Below, piece after piece: positions 33,001-45,500 of a stretch of 64,000 nucleotides of DNA; the first letter of the stretch is position 1; each line of letters opens with the position of its first letter. The translations under genes were made by a program, and so were the position numbers. The stretch is taken from NCBI GenBank assembly GCA_963921825.1, contig OY997594.1:2609001-2673000 (forward strand). Reading direction: 5' to 3'. Under the pieces are notes generated by a model that ran no database searches, was not told the origin of the DNA, and was given only the letters and a program-made list of their open reading frames with translations. Origin of the DNA: Erodium maritimum (Eukaryota; Streptophyta; Magnoliopsida; Geraniales; Geraniaceae).

Positions 33001-35396
33001 GAAGGAAGAAAATTAAGGGAGATGAAACTTTTGTTTTTCCTATTATTTTTAGATTTCATATTTCAAGGGTAAAACCATCAATTTAAACAAATTTGCATAA
33101 AATGCAACAAAAAGACAAGTTCAAGGCATCATAGAAGAGGGCTACTACTTGTAAAAAGTCAATACCTTGAGGTTTTGCAATTATGCCTTTTTATTTCATG
33201 TTTATTTTCATATGCTACTGCAATTATTTACTTTATCTGCCTCCAACTGGTGTTTCGTTGTGAACTTTGGTCTCTCAGGTGATTGTCAGAGATATTATTA
33301 GTAAAAGCGTCATTGCTCAGTTTAAGGCACACAAGAGTCCTATTTCAGCATTATGCTTTGATTCTAGCGGGACGCTTTTAGTGACAGCTTCAGTTCAGGG
33401 CCATAACATAAATGTTTTCAAGATAGTGCCTATACTCTCTGCTTCTGAGGGTGGTACGTCTTGTGCACATCTATACAGGCTTCAGCGTGGCTTCACCAAT
33501 GCAGTAAGACCATATTTTTCACTTTTGTCAATTGCAAAAAAGTACCTTGGGGTATTCACTTTTTGCAAGCTGTAGCCCTCTTCTTTGATAATTGCATAAA
33601 CGTGCCATTAACTTTACTTTTAGTGATGGCCTTTGTGCATCCGGGCCACGAACTTTCCCTTTGTGCCTAAAGTGAATACCATGGGGTACTTTTTTTTTTT
33701 GCAATCATCCCTTGTCTAATCCCCTTATACGAATCATCGCTTCAGGTTATACAGGACATCAGTTTTAGCGATGACAGTAGCTGGATCACGATCAGTTCCT
33801 CAAGAGGGACCTGCCATCTTTTTGCTATAAACCCTTTAGGCGGGACGGTCAACTTGCAGCAGCCCGCCAGAAGTCGTGGGTCAGCCCAACAGGGCCTTTG
33901 TGCATCTGGGCCGCCAGTCACGCTTTCTGTTGTTAGCCGAATAAGGAATGGAAACAGTGGCTGGAAAGGTACTGTGAGTGGTGCTGCAATGGCTGCAACC
34001 GGTAGGGCAGGTTCTCTTCCAGTGGCCATTGCTTCATCTTTTCTCAACCCTACAAGTAACAAGTTCTATGTAGATGGTGGTTCCTTGAGAGCCAAGTATC
34101 ATCTCTTGGTTTACTCTCCTGGTTGTGTGATACAATACGCATTGACGGTTGCACCGAGATCGAGTAATGTGTATGAACCCGCTACGGAGTGTGACGGGAG
34201 ATTGGTGGTGGAGGCAATCAGGAAGTGGAGTATATGCCAGAAACAGAACCGAGTTGAACGGGATGATGTTGATATTTATGGCGACAATGGGAGTTATGGC
34301 GGCAAAAAAGTACATCCCGAAGTAACGAATGAGGTAATAGCCGGAGGCGGAGTCATGAAATCGAAGATGAGTCCTGAGGAAGAACGGTATCTGTTTATTT
34401 CAGAAGCTGAGCTGCAGATGCATCAACCTCGGGTTCCATTGTGGGCCAAATCCGAGGTCTCTCCCTCTCTCTCTCTCTTACTTGTTTTCTGAAGGAAACA
34501 TTTTTTCTTTGATTTCATGTTGTTGCGCCATTGTTTTGTCAGATATACTTCCAGTCTATGACGATGGAGAGAATCAAAATGGACGTTGATGATGCTTCAG
34601 GAGGAGAAACCGAAATTGAGGGGATTTCAGCGTGCACGATTGAAGCAAGGCCAAGAGGCTTAGTTCCAGTTTTGGATGATCTTCAGATTCCCAAACTTGA
34701 GGAAGAAAGGTGTGCCTATGTTCTCTGCATGATGTCAAATTTCGTCAGTAAAATGAGGGGATAATTGCAAAAAAGTACCATGATTAATTGTCTTTTTGCA
34801 ACTTGTAGCCCTCCTCTTCGACAACGGCAAAAAAATGTCCAGAACTTGTCTTTTTTGTTGCACTTTGTACAGATTTGTTTCAAATGACGATTATGGTATT
34901 CTTTTTTTGCAATTAGCAAAGAAGAGGGCTACAAGTTGCAAAAAGTGAACACCTCGGGGTACATTTTCGCAATTATCCCTAAAATAAGTATATTAACTTG
35001 GTTTACTTATTTCCTTTATCACTCAGGGTTCCTGCTGGGGATGTAACTGCAGTTGCAGATGGGTATTCTGTGCAGCATTCTAAGTCCGGGCTGTATGAGA
35101 ACGGCCGGCTTTCATGCAGGAGTAGCTCTGGCTCTCTGAACTGCATGACTGACACTGGCTATGCACTGTCCCAGGCTCTCAATCATTTTGAAGAGACTAT
35201 CGAGGATGGTGGTCCAATGGCTATAGGAACAAAGGGTTCTGTGAATAATACCGAAGGTTCTAAACCAGCTAGTCAGTCAGAGATTGTAAATAATAGAGAT
35301 AGCTTAACGATGGAGGCTCAACCCGACTGCATAAATAACAATGAAGAGATGAAAACGGGAAAACATTTTGAAGAAGAGCGTGATGAGTTTGATTAA
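30033..35396 (+). CDS. ATG18F: autophagy-related protein 18f (PROPPIN WD40 + BCAS3)
   Basis: Seven exons (30033-30224, 31450-31893, 32377-32808, 33279-33503, 33746-34456, 34543-34709, 35027-35396) join in frame to 846 residues. The N-terminus has a Ser/Ala-rich helix. A seven-bladed beta-propeller follows, with YRSGFQVWDVEEANSVR, SVRCSSRVVAV, KSPISALCFDSSGTLLVTAS and GHNINVFKI. LQRG (424-427) occupies the phosphoinositide-binding FRRG position. The BCAS3 region follows (ASGPPVTLSVVSRIRNG, EAELQMHQPRVPLWAKSE), and the acidic tail ends DEFD. ATG18 proteins bind PI3P/PI(3,5)P2 and act in autophagosome formation. The stretch between the propeller and BCAS3 is shorter than in relatives I recall. 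Introns 2, 3, 4 and 6 each carry a MITE-A, and intron 1 a MITE-C. The exon 5 donor is an uncommon GTCTCT. Convergent with the bHLH gene. Confidence 0.93.
31150..31408. mobile_element. MITE-C copy in ATG18f intron 1
   Basis: Inverted TTATCAGTAACACACTGTCACC / TGTTATTAATAACCCCTCACC-type blocks with TTATTCATCAA. The right end reads AATAATGTTTTCCCTT, about 40 bp before the exon 2 acceptor. Confidence 0.7.
31920..32306. mobile_element. MITE-A copy in ATG18f intron 2
   Basis: Ends GGGATAATTGCAAAAAAGTA and inverted TTTTTTGCAATTACCCC. Flanked by TTATTTTTG / TTATTTTTTG. Confidence 0.8.
32823..33187. mobile_element. MITE-A copy in ATG18f intron 3
   Basis: Left end GGGATTATTGCAAATAAGTA, about 14 bp after the exon 3 donor. 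Right end TTTTGCAATTATGCC. Confidence 0.75.
33528..33711. mobile_element. short MITE-A derivative in ATG18f intron 4
   Basis: Left end AATTGCAAAAAAGTACCTTG, right end TTTTGCAATCATCCC. The interior is shorter than in full copies. Confidence 0.7.
34758..34979. mobile_element. MITE-A copy in ATG18f intron 6
   Basis: Ends GGGATAATTGC / GCAATTATCCC with a 9-bp duplication TAAAATGAG / TAAAATAAG (34749-34757, 34980-34988), one mismatch. This supports MULE-type insertion. Confidence 0.85.
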
Positions 35397-36042
35397 AGGT
35401 AAATCGCTAACTTGTTGGATTATTACGAACAATTCGATCTTTTCGGGGTTTGAGAAAGTTGGGACTTGTGAGCAAATGTTGCTTCTGTATTGGTTAGGTA
35501 GTAAACTGAATGCATATTCTGATGTAATGGCTTTTTGGTGCTGCAGAGATGGGCTGACTTGGGATTCTTTTACTCTCCTAGGAGGTTCGTTAACAGTGAA
35601 TTGCTTTGGAGTTTGAGCTGATGATGAGGAACTGTGGATACTATCTATGTAGTTGGGTTTCATTTTATGTTTAGTTCAGTATTGTATATATTAGACACAA
35701 ACCAGTTGTAATTTGTATATAGAACTTTTACATTTATTATATGTGAATCTTATGTTAATATGTTAGCTTTCTCCTTGGAATTCAAAGTAGCAGCGGTCTT
35801 GGCCCAGCCCTCCACGTGAGAGGTCTTGAGTCCGATTATGTCTGAACAAATAACTGTATTTAGTGTAGGTTTATATGCATTTGTTGATGCGCAGCGTGTT
35901 GCACTCCAAAGAGTTTGTCTAGCGAGTCTTGAATATGTTGCCTTTGATTGCTTTGCTAAAGAGAGTTGGTCTAATCTCGGTTAATTCCGAGGTCAGACTG
36001 TTCACAGTAGGAAGCCTCTTATGGTCTATGCTTACCTGTGTA
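35397..36042. other. ATG18f 3' UTR and intergenic DNA
   Basis: AT-rich with no further exon. The poly(A) site is not defined. Confidence 0.4.
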
Positions 36043-36479
36043 TTTATTTGGTTAATTCTACCTCAGCACTTTAAATCTTTTATATTTTGTTTAGAGTACT
36101 CTAAAAAAAAATTGTCACTTCAGTATCCAAAACTTTTATTAATTCATTTAGAATACCCTAAATCTTTTTTGTGTCACCTCAGTACCCTAAACTTTTATTA
36201 ATTCCATTTTAGTACCCACCATTAATTTTATCCTAAATTTGGTTGTTAGTGACGGGTATTATGGTCATTTTACCTGTTTCGGATGGAAAATCAGATGGAA
36301 TGTTAACGGTGAGTGCTAAAATGAAATTAATGAAAGTTTGGGGTACTGAGGTGACACAAAAAAGATTGAGGGTACTCAATGAATTAATGAAAGTTTAGGG
36401 TATTGAGATGATACAAAAAAGATTTAAGGTACCCTGAATGAAATATGAAAGATTTAGGATATTAAAGTGGAATTATCCC
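36043..36479. mobile_element. MITE-E copy between ATG18f and the bHLH gene
   Basis: Ends GGTTAATTCTACCTCAGCA and inverted TTAAAGTGGAATTATCCC. Possible 9-bp duplication TTTATTTGG/TTTATTTAA. Confidence 0.7.
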
Positions 36480-37055
36480 TTTATTTAATTAATTAAATTG
36501 AAATGTGATATTTTAAACCTTACAAATATATTTTTAAATAAAAATATGAATTATGAAAAGCGGTTAGAAAGAGGAACACATGTCACGCTGAGATTGGGAG
36601 AGAGCTGGGTCATAGACCAGAAGTCACTACGAGCCCCTACTATCGGAAGCAGAGACTGGCATTTATGGGACTTGCACCCAATATCAAAGGCAAGCGGTGA
36701 CTAGTGGACGGAGGCAGAGCAAAAATCAGAGGCTTGCCTTCGATATCAGAGACCCGACTGTGGGTGCCATTCAGAGTTGTTACAAGATAAAACCAAGTAT
36801 GTACATTGCAGACGAGAAAGGTGAAGGATATTTCCTTCAAAACTTAGAAACACTGTAAAACTAAAAACATTGCCAAATCTAAATTATTAAGATCAAATTT
36901 ACATAAGAACGCTACCATAAATTCATACAAGTTCCCAGAAGTGTGGCATGCAGACCATCAACCCACAAAGTACAGTTATGGAACTCTTGACCAAAAACTA
37001 AGGAAGTCAAATCAGCAGCAAGATGGGTACAAGTTTTTCGAATCAATAGGCTTAC

Positions 37056-40000
37056 TTAAGCAACAGGAGGGCGAAGAACGTGATCCTGTGAGGTATCCAC
37101 AGCAGCAGGAGGCATGAACTGCCACATCGCCACTCCCGGATAACCAAGGAAAGGAACCAGCTTGTTGCCAGGAGCTTGACCCTGAGCAGCAAAAGCAGCA
37201 GGAATTGCAGGCTGTGGAGGAATGAAGCTTGGTTGTAGACTCATGGTCTTCAATTGCTGCTCCAGTTTATCTTTCTCGGCCTTCAGCCTCTGCTTTTCAT
37301 CTCGAAGCTCGTTCTTCTCCGCCTAACATGAACCAAGACAGCTTATTGTAACTCGTCTTTGAAAAACACCTATTGCTATCTATATTTGAACATTGTAGCA
37401 CCTTCTGGATAATGTAATGCAAGGGCAAACGACAAAAAATAGGGATGATTGCAAAAAAGTACCCTGGGTATTTATTTTTTGCAACTTGTGGCCCTCTTCA
37501 TTGATAATCGTAAGGAATTACCCTGAACTTGTCTTTTTGTTGCATTTGTATGGAGATGACAATTTTACCCTTCCAATTTAGATTTTAAAAAATAATAATT
37601 AAATTCTAAATTTCATTAACCTTAATTTCCTTCCTCTTTGTACCATACAAAAAGTAAGAAATCTAAGGAATATGAAAATCTAGATTTTATGTTTTTCAAA
37701 TTTATATATCGAAGGGTAAACTATCATTTTGAAACAAATTTATAGGAAGTGCAACAAAAAGACAAGATCAGGGCACTTTTATATAATTATCAAAGAAGAG
37801 GGCTACAAGTTGCAAAAAGGGAGTACCTTAGGGTATTTTTTTGCAATTATCCCCCAAAATTATTGAACATATAACCTTCAACTCTTTAATCTTCTCCTGC
37901 AGGCCCGAATTAGAGTCCTTCAACTTTTGGGCTTCGCCTCGTAATTCAGTGACCATCCGTACAGCATCTATCAGAATAGCAGACTTGTCTGTCTTTGGTG
38001 GCCTTCCTGGCTCCAGGATGGAGCCCAATTCTACAAACCTAGTGATTAAACCAATTTTAGAATGTGCACCAAAAAAAAAGGTTGTCTTTATGGGGAGAGA
38101 GAGAGGGAGAGGGAGAGAGAGAGAGAGAGAGTACTTCTCATTTAGCCTATCCCTCCGCTGTTTCTCCCTACATGCTTTAGAGCTAGAAGCATTGCATGAC
38201 TCAGATCTAACCCTGCAGCAGGAAATATGAGATAGGGAATTGATACAAGATTCTCCAAGTAGTAACTTGAAAATAAACATTAGGTACAGAAAAAAAAACA
38301 AGTGATAATTGCAAAGAAGTACACTGGAGTGATCACTTTTTGCAACTTGTACCCTTTTTCTTTGATAACTGCAAAAAAGTGCTCCAAACGGACCGAACTT
38401 ATCTTTTTGTTGCACTTTATAAATTTGTTTTAAAATGACAATTTTACCCTTCGAAATTTAAAATTTAAAAATAATAATTAAACATAAAATCCAAATTTTC
38501 ATATCGCATAAATTTCTTACTCCTTGTATGGTACAAAGAGGAAGAAAATTGATAGATATGAAAATTTGGATTTTTTTATTTTTTTACTTATTATTTTTTA
38601 AAATCTAAATAATAAGGGTAAGATCATCATTTTTACACAAATTACAACAAAAAAGACAAGTTCAGGATACTTCTTTGCAATTATGAAAGAAGAGGGTTAC
38701 AAGTTGCAAAATATGAATACCTCGAGGTACTTTTTTGCAATCATTCCTAAAAACAATTCATAAAGGCTTACCATCTCAGTTAAGGACTAAAGACTTCCTG
38801 AGATTGATAAGCATTAAAGGTATAAAGGCTCACCATTAATCATAGGCCATAAAGCTCAATGAGTGGGCTTCATTCTCTCTTACAACCAACAAAATTGAAG
38901 AAGAAATTATTACCTCTTTTTGGAGCCAGTTTCCTTGGAGACATCCGAATTCCCAAATGAGCCATCAACTTCCACACTAACAAGAGAACACCATACAAAA
39001 AGATTAGGAGAAAAAACAATGAAATGAACCATACAAGAATTTAAAAATGTAGCCTATCAGAAAATAGAGTTCAAACAAAGTAATAATATAGCATATAAGT
39101 TTCTGCGGTACACACAGGGAGACCATGTTTCACGAAAATGAGAAAAATCTTACGACAAATATCCCTATTTAAATGCATCACGTGTTAACTTATCTTAACA
39201 AAAATACAAAATGTAATAGTGTATGTGAATATAACAAACATATACACACAAGGCCACTGTCAGCAAAAAGAGCACTAAAAGGAAACCCACATAACCATCT
39301 TTAAAATCTGTTATCATCTACAGGCTATAATCAGATATTACAACTAGAACCAAAACAAGTGTTTTGTATCAAACCAAAGGCACGAGCATGCCAACATTAT
39401 CATCTAAAACACCCCAATACATAACTCATGACTTAAAAGTTCATATGGATCCAAGACAGCTAACTATGACAGCACATAACACATTCTATCTACACTGAAT
39501 TGAAATTTCAGCTGTGACACGCCGATGAATCAAAAAACAATCCTTCTATAACCTATAGGGAGCTCAGCCAATTATGCATGGTAGGTTACGGCAGAATAGA
39601 TTGGAAAATGGCTTGTTAGGTCTGCTTCATGAGTTTGAGCTATACTACTTATTTTTCGACAGCACTGAGTTTAAGGTTCAATGAAAGCAGTAGGCTAAGG
39701 TAGAAAATGGTATAAGCTAAGATAAGGTCTACACCACACCTAGGTTCCTCTACCTAAGGTATAAGTGAAACAAAGATGAAGTCTATGCTCAAAAAGTGAT
39801 AATTTTATTCAATGCCCCTTTCATTTTCAAAACTAGGATTGTTTGTTGAAGAGTATAATCCTAGGCTGAAGGTATGAGATAATCCCAGATTCTATGGGAT
39901 TTAAACAGATTTGCAAAACTCAAAACAAAAACAAATCTAATTCAAAATTACTTGACTTGCACAACACTTGTAATCCTCTGACAGATTTGGTTATGAGATC

Positions 40001-41224
40001 TAGACTATATCAGCAACCCTGTTGTTACAAAGGTTACCCTCCTCCAAGCTTAGGCCACCATGCCCTACAACCGAAATTAGGAGTTGGCTTCAAATAGTCA
40101 CATGTAGCCAGATTCTCCATTTCCTGCATCAGGCCTATTTCAAAAATTGCTGAACTAATAATGTGCAACTTCTTCTATGACATCCCCAATTTGTCATCCC
40201 TGTAACTTGAAGGATAAAGAAAATAAACCACAGACGATAGAGTCTGTAATCTTAAATGTAACTGGTCACAAAGCATTCCATCCACACCTAAATATAGTTT
40301 CGTTTTAGGCGAACCAATTTATCCCAAAACAGCTCCTCATAAAAAAAAAAACTCCATCCAATCAGTTTATGCTCGGGCATATGCATAGTTCTTGAACTAC
40401 AGAGCTAAGTTTGTCATCAATGATCCCCACTACAACAAATTAACATTTCTATCTTAAGAGTACAACAGAAAATTAGAAACGAGACACAGATAGGCTACAT
40501 ATCGTAAAATCAAGCTACAGAAAGGCATTCCATCCACACCCAAATCTAATTTCAGACGTGACACACTATATCCTCCAAAACCAGTCCAGCTCTAAGAAAA
40601 TCCTTAACTAAACCAATTAGCTCACAAATAAACCAATTAATTTGCATGATGAAAATTAAACACAGACGGAACCTAGATTGCCAAATGTAACACCTCATAA
40701 AACATTGCATCTATACCTAAATCGCCAAATCTACCTCAAACCGACAATTGGGACATACAAAATCATGAAGAGTAAACTAGACCTCCTGTCCAATACATTC
40801 ACAACTTTACCAATCTGTTTACGTCAAACCCACATTCACCACCCTTTAAAATCAATACCATAATCCATTCTTAAACTCATAATCAGCCAGCAAATAGCTA
40901 AAACACAATTAAGCTGGCACTAACATTCAGAAACCCAGAAACACTAAATTGATACAACATAGATCAAATATCTCATAATTCACAAAATATAAAGCACATA
41001 AACCTCAACTTCATCGATTCGGAGTGACCTAGGGCAAAATCCAAAAAAAATTAAACACCCCGATTGAGGGACGGATCAATATACCTGACGTTGGCCGAGC
41101 CGTTCAAGTCCTGCGCCGGCCACACGTACCCCGGAGCTGGCGCTAGCAAATTTCCGTCGGGGATGGGGATATCGTCGATGAGGCCGTAATCGAAAAGCCA
41201 ATTGGTGTTTTCCGGCGTGACCAT
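37056..41224 (-). CDS. ILR3: bHLH subgroup IVc transcription factor, ILR3/bHLH105-like
   Basis: Five exons (41085-41224, 38914-38976, 38135-38212, 37876-38038, 37056-37322) join to 236 residues; ILR3 has 234. It starts MVTPENTNWLFDYGLIDD. The basic region SKACREKQRRDRLNEK is at ~79-94, the helix-loop-helix with FVELGSILEPGRPPKTDKSAILIDAVRMVTELR follows, then a leucine zipper with KIKELKAEKNELRDEKQRLK. The strongly conserved tail is PGVAMWQFMPPAAVDTSQDHVLRPPVA. In Arabidopsis, ILR3 with bHLH34/104/115 controls the iron-deficiency response, and the E3 ligase BRUTUS binds its C-terminus. It acts in the nucleus as dimers. Introns 2 and 4 carry full MITE-A copies; intron 1 is 2.1 kb without repeats that I recognise. 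A TATATAGC box lies at 41360-41353. Confidence 0.95.
37442..37853. mobile_element. MITE-A copy in ILR3 intron 4
   Basis: Ends GGGATGATTGCAAAAAAGTA and inverted TTTTGCAATTATCCC. It stops about 22 bp from the exon 4 donor. Confidence 0.8.
38095..38131. repeat. GA-rich microsatellite in ILR3 intron 3
   Basis: A (GA)n/(GGGAGA)n run directly abuts the exon 3 donor; on the gene strand it is CT-rich. Confidence 0.8.
38302..38747. mobile_element. MITE-A copy in ILR3 intron 2
   Basis: Left end GTGATAATTGCAAAGAAGTA, right end TTTTTTGCAATCATTCC, with long internal pairing. The longest full copy in the window. Confidence 0.75.
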
Positions 41225-41352
41225 GCTGACCGGAAAACAGGAAATTCCCGGCGGGGATCAACTGCGAACCAAAAAAAAAAGGGTTCGGGTGTTTGGGTAG
41301 GGAGAAAATTTGGGGGTGCTCTTAATTTTCTCGGGAAAATATGGAATCTCTC

Positions 41353-41360
41353 GCTATATA
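41353..41360 (-). promoter_or_regulatory. TATA box of the ILR3-like gene
   Basis: TATATAGC on the minus strand, about 130 bp before the ATG, in a suitable place for a leader of ~100 bases. Confidence 0.5.
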
Positions 41361-41916
41361 AGAAAATGAATAGAGATTTAGTGGTGATCAGATTATTGTT
41401 GACTCGGTGGAGTGGATACTTTTGTGGATTTGGGCCTTAAGTTCCGGGTCTGGTATTGGGCCTTCACTTATGGGCCTGCGGACTCATTTTTCCATACACA
41501 AGTCTTATCAGAGGCTCAACGCTAGATCGAATCATGAAATCGACGAAAAATGCTCAATTCGTCTATTTTGTGATTACTTACCACGCGACCCGTGATTATT
41601 TAGTTTTATAAAGGCCGAACGTACCGACCGAAAAAATCATCATTGACTTAGGTAAATCGACCACCACAACGTTGAAGATGTTGTTGTAATCCAAACGACG
41701 CGTTTTGCTTGTCTTTCAAGAAAATTGACCATTCAAAATCAATTTTAGAGCATCTCCAAGGGAGAGCTAACCTGGATTTTTGCTCAAATTGTCGGTATGT
41801 CGATGAACCGTCCCGGGAAAATATGCATGGAGAAAGCCCAACGGTTACTTTCGTTTTAAATGTTGCTTTCGTTTGCCGAATCCCCTTGTACCACATGTTT
41901 ACTTTTAAAAAGGGGG

Positions 41917-42345
41917 GTTAAACGTAAATACCTATCATGAAGTATTGATCATGAACAGTAAACTACCTAAAGTTTATAAGGTTAATTACTTTTTTACCTT
42001 TTTGAATTGGTAACATACTTTTATTACCCCAAAGTTTTATAATGTTATATCCTTATGTTTTGGCAACACACATTTAATACCCTTTATGAATTGGTCACAA
42101 ATCATTTAATACCCCTTATGAATTGGTCACAGATTATCAAAATGGCGTAGAGTTGACCAAAATTTTGTCCAGAGCGTTACCAATACATCGGGGTACTAAA
42201 GGAGTGTTACCAATACATCGGGAGTACTAAAGGTAATTAACCCAAATTTATAAGTGTCAAACAAAGCACCCTAAGTTTTGGTTACATGTCATTTACATGC
42301 ATTTGTGAATTGATCACAAATCATTTACAAAATACCTTTTAGGTT
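41917..42345. mobile_element. MITE-B (41979-42243) nested in another inverted-repeat element
   Basis: MITE-B has ends AGGTTAATTAC / GGTAATTAACCC and a 9-bp duplication AAGTTTATA / AAATTTATA (41970-41978, 42244-42252). The flanks (TACCTATCATGAAGTATTGATCATGAA on the left; CACCCTAAGTTTTGGTTACATG on the right) are the two parts of an element that resembles 54432-54725. Confidence 0.7.
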
Positions 42346-42533
42346 TTTTTCTCTTCTGAAATCACTTTCTACTTGCGCTATTAACCCAAACTCCCAAAGT
42401 AACATAATGTCAGTTGAAGATACTCTTAGCTACCTTGTAATAAAAAATCACAGAAATGTTACAAATGATTCACAAAGCATACAATTATTAGCTATACAAA
42501 CTACAAGCAACCTATGTCAGAATCGCTATCGGA

Positions 42534-45500
42534 TCAGCAAATGCTCAGGCGAGAATCAACACTTCTCGGGATATTGTTGTTGGTTTGGCGCCGAGGAACT
42601 CCAATCTCACAAGCATTGACCCTGGCTGCAAAACGGAGGGAGCAAATGGACTCGCCGGCGGAGGAGGGATCGGGTGCAATGTTTACAAACATCAACGTCT
42701 TTGAGTCACTGCCTAGACATGGCTGCTCCAAACAAACATCGATTAGAAACAAGGAAAAAGTACATTTACCTGCCCACATTGACCTTTCGAGTCGAAACCC
42801 GATTTTACGGTAGTTTTCTTTAATGATAGTAATAGGTGACAGTGTGTTACTGATATGCAATGACCCTTTCAGTATGATACTCAAACTCAATAACCTTTAC
42901 GGTATTGGTATGTTTCTGATAAACAAAGGTCAAAATGATCACCTCTATATTGAGACCTGATATATTACCTGTAGAAGATATGTAAGTTTTGAGTTCCTGA
43001 AAGGTACATGGTCGTCCTTCTTCGCCAATGCAAATATTACATCACTTAGAGACGATAAACTTTTATTGATAGCCTGGATATGAATGATCAGAAATGATTA
43101 TGGATAATAATATCTTAGGGATAATTGCAAAACCTTACGGTGAATTATGCGTGCTGTGCAAATAGTATCCGTGAACTATATATTTTTTACAAAAAAACAT
43201 AATCCAATTATTTTCCATCTGCAAATTCATTATCTTAAACGGAAACTAGTCATGTGACAGTCACGTGACTACATTTTTTTGGAAATGACACTACGTGTTT
43301 TGCAATTTGGAATCCTTATGTATTATACACTTATGCATGGTTATTTTCGACTTTTAGCAAAAATAAAATAACCTCGTTAGTAAATTTGCGGAGTGGAAAA
43401 TAGTTAGGGATGTTTTTTTGTAAAAACAATATAGTTCACTGATGGTATTTGCAAAACACATAGTCCACCACAAGTTTTTGCAACTATTCCTAATATTTAT
43501 CATCTAAACTGACATAGTAACTACTTTTGTTAATACCTGAGTCTCTTTCAATCGATCCCCAGTTGAACCACTCTTGGATAGTCGCTCACTCCCAGCGAGA
43601 TCGACAAGATTCAAGACACCTTGTACTTGTTGCTCAGTGCTCTAGTGGGTAACACAATCATATAAGATCCATGGCATATGAAATATATGTATAACTTAAG
43701 GGGGTAATTGTAAAAAAAATCCCTGAGGTATTTTTTTGCCGTTATCCCTATAATTTACAAGCAAAAGCTAGGAGCATTCTTCTTACCTCATTCACACCGG
43801 ACATTCTCAGAGTGAAAACAAGATGACTTCGTGATGACTGCTCATTCATCTGTGTCTTGCCAACAGACCTGAAAGTAAAAATAAATGCAAGATTTTCATT
43901 TCAAATTCTCAACATCCACCGAATCGAAGGACATGAGAATTTGTTTTAGTTACCTGCTTTGTGCAGCTCGATCTAAAAGAAACGCAACTTCTTTGGAACT
44001 GCAGACATCTACAATGGTCAGGTCAGAAACATGTGTGTTTCCACGTGCATCGTGTTTGATTGTATATTGCTTCCCTACACCGTTCTCTAGTGATGAATGG
44101 TTTGGGGATAACAAGTCACGAATTGTTTCATTGTAAATTTCCAACATGGACACCTAAGATGACAAAGATAAACTATTCAGCAGCCACAATGACAGGTTTA
44201 TACTTATATGCCAACATAACCGGGAAGGTAACTACTGACCTGCATATCATATTTCCAACCTTGAGCTTGAAGAGACTGCCTTGTCTTGAATATCTGTTCT
44301 AAGGAACGGGGTATCAAACCTTTCTCCACGGGGTGTCCTGGTTTACCCATCATAGTGTAGGTTTTTCCTGAACCCGTTTGGCCATAAGCAAAGATGCAAA
44401 CCTGTATAATAGAGAACATGAAGAAACCACTGTAATCCCCGGATGCATGTGGAATTATAGGAGATGTTAAATGCAAGGGATAATTGCCAAAAAGTACCAT
44501 GAGGTATTCACTTTTTGCAAGTTGTAGCCCTCTTCTTTGATAACTGCATAAACGTGTATGAACTTGCCTTTTTGTTGCACTTTGTGTAAAACGATTTTAC
44601 CCCTAAAACCTTGATTTTCTTCTTTGGACATATATAAAAAGGAAGAAAATCTAGAGATGAATATTCTGGATTTTTTAGTTATTATTTTAAAAGGGTAAAA
44701 TAGACATTTTGAAACAAATTTACACAGTGCAACAAAAAGGGAAGTTCATAGCATTTTTTTGCAATCATCATAGAAGAGGGCCACAAGTTGCAAAAAGTGA
44801 ATACCTCAGGATACTTTTTTGCAACTATCCCTAAATGAAATAGAAAAGTTTCAGCTTGATATGAGTCACCTTATATCCATCAAGGGCACTTTGCACAAGC
44901 TGAGAAATATCTACAAAAACATCTTCTTGCAGAGCATCCGGCATAAAAACCTTATCGAATGAGAAAGAATGTTTTTGCCCTGATGACAACATAACACGAT
45001 TAAAATCCATAACCAATCTCAATAAAGCAAACAGATAGATACTATAAGGACTGTACCGTTATGAACCAAGTCAATGCCTCGCCCAAGAGCTTCTAAAGAT
45101 GTGGGATAAGAAACAACCTGGCCTTCACTACCAGAAACATCATCAGGCAAAAGAGGGCGTACTCTACAGAATACTCGGATGTTCCCTTTCAGTTCCTGAA
45201 GTGTGAGCAAATTTCAGAAAAAAGGGATAATTGCAAAAAAGTACCTTAAAGTATTCACTTTTTGCAAGTTACAGAAATAGGATGGAAGAATAAGATGGAA
45301 TAAGAAAAGGGCACTTACCAAGATGGTATTATGCAACTTTTTTCTTAGCTTTTCTCCATCGATAAGTTTGAACTCAGCATCTGCAAGGCGGATTTGTAAC
45401 TCGCTGATCAGTTTTGTTTGCTCTTCGAACTGGGTTCTTGTCTGAACTACTGATGAATCTGAATCCTAAAGAAAACAAGCATAACTTTGACAATGAGTTT

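Noticed and set aside
41076-41261. Alternative start frame over ILR3 exon 1
   Set aside because: It is out of frame with the conserved MVTPENTNW start and matches no family.
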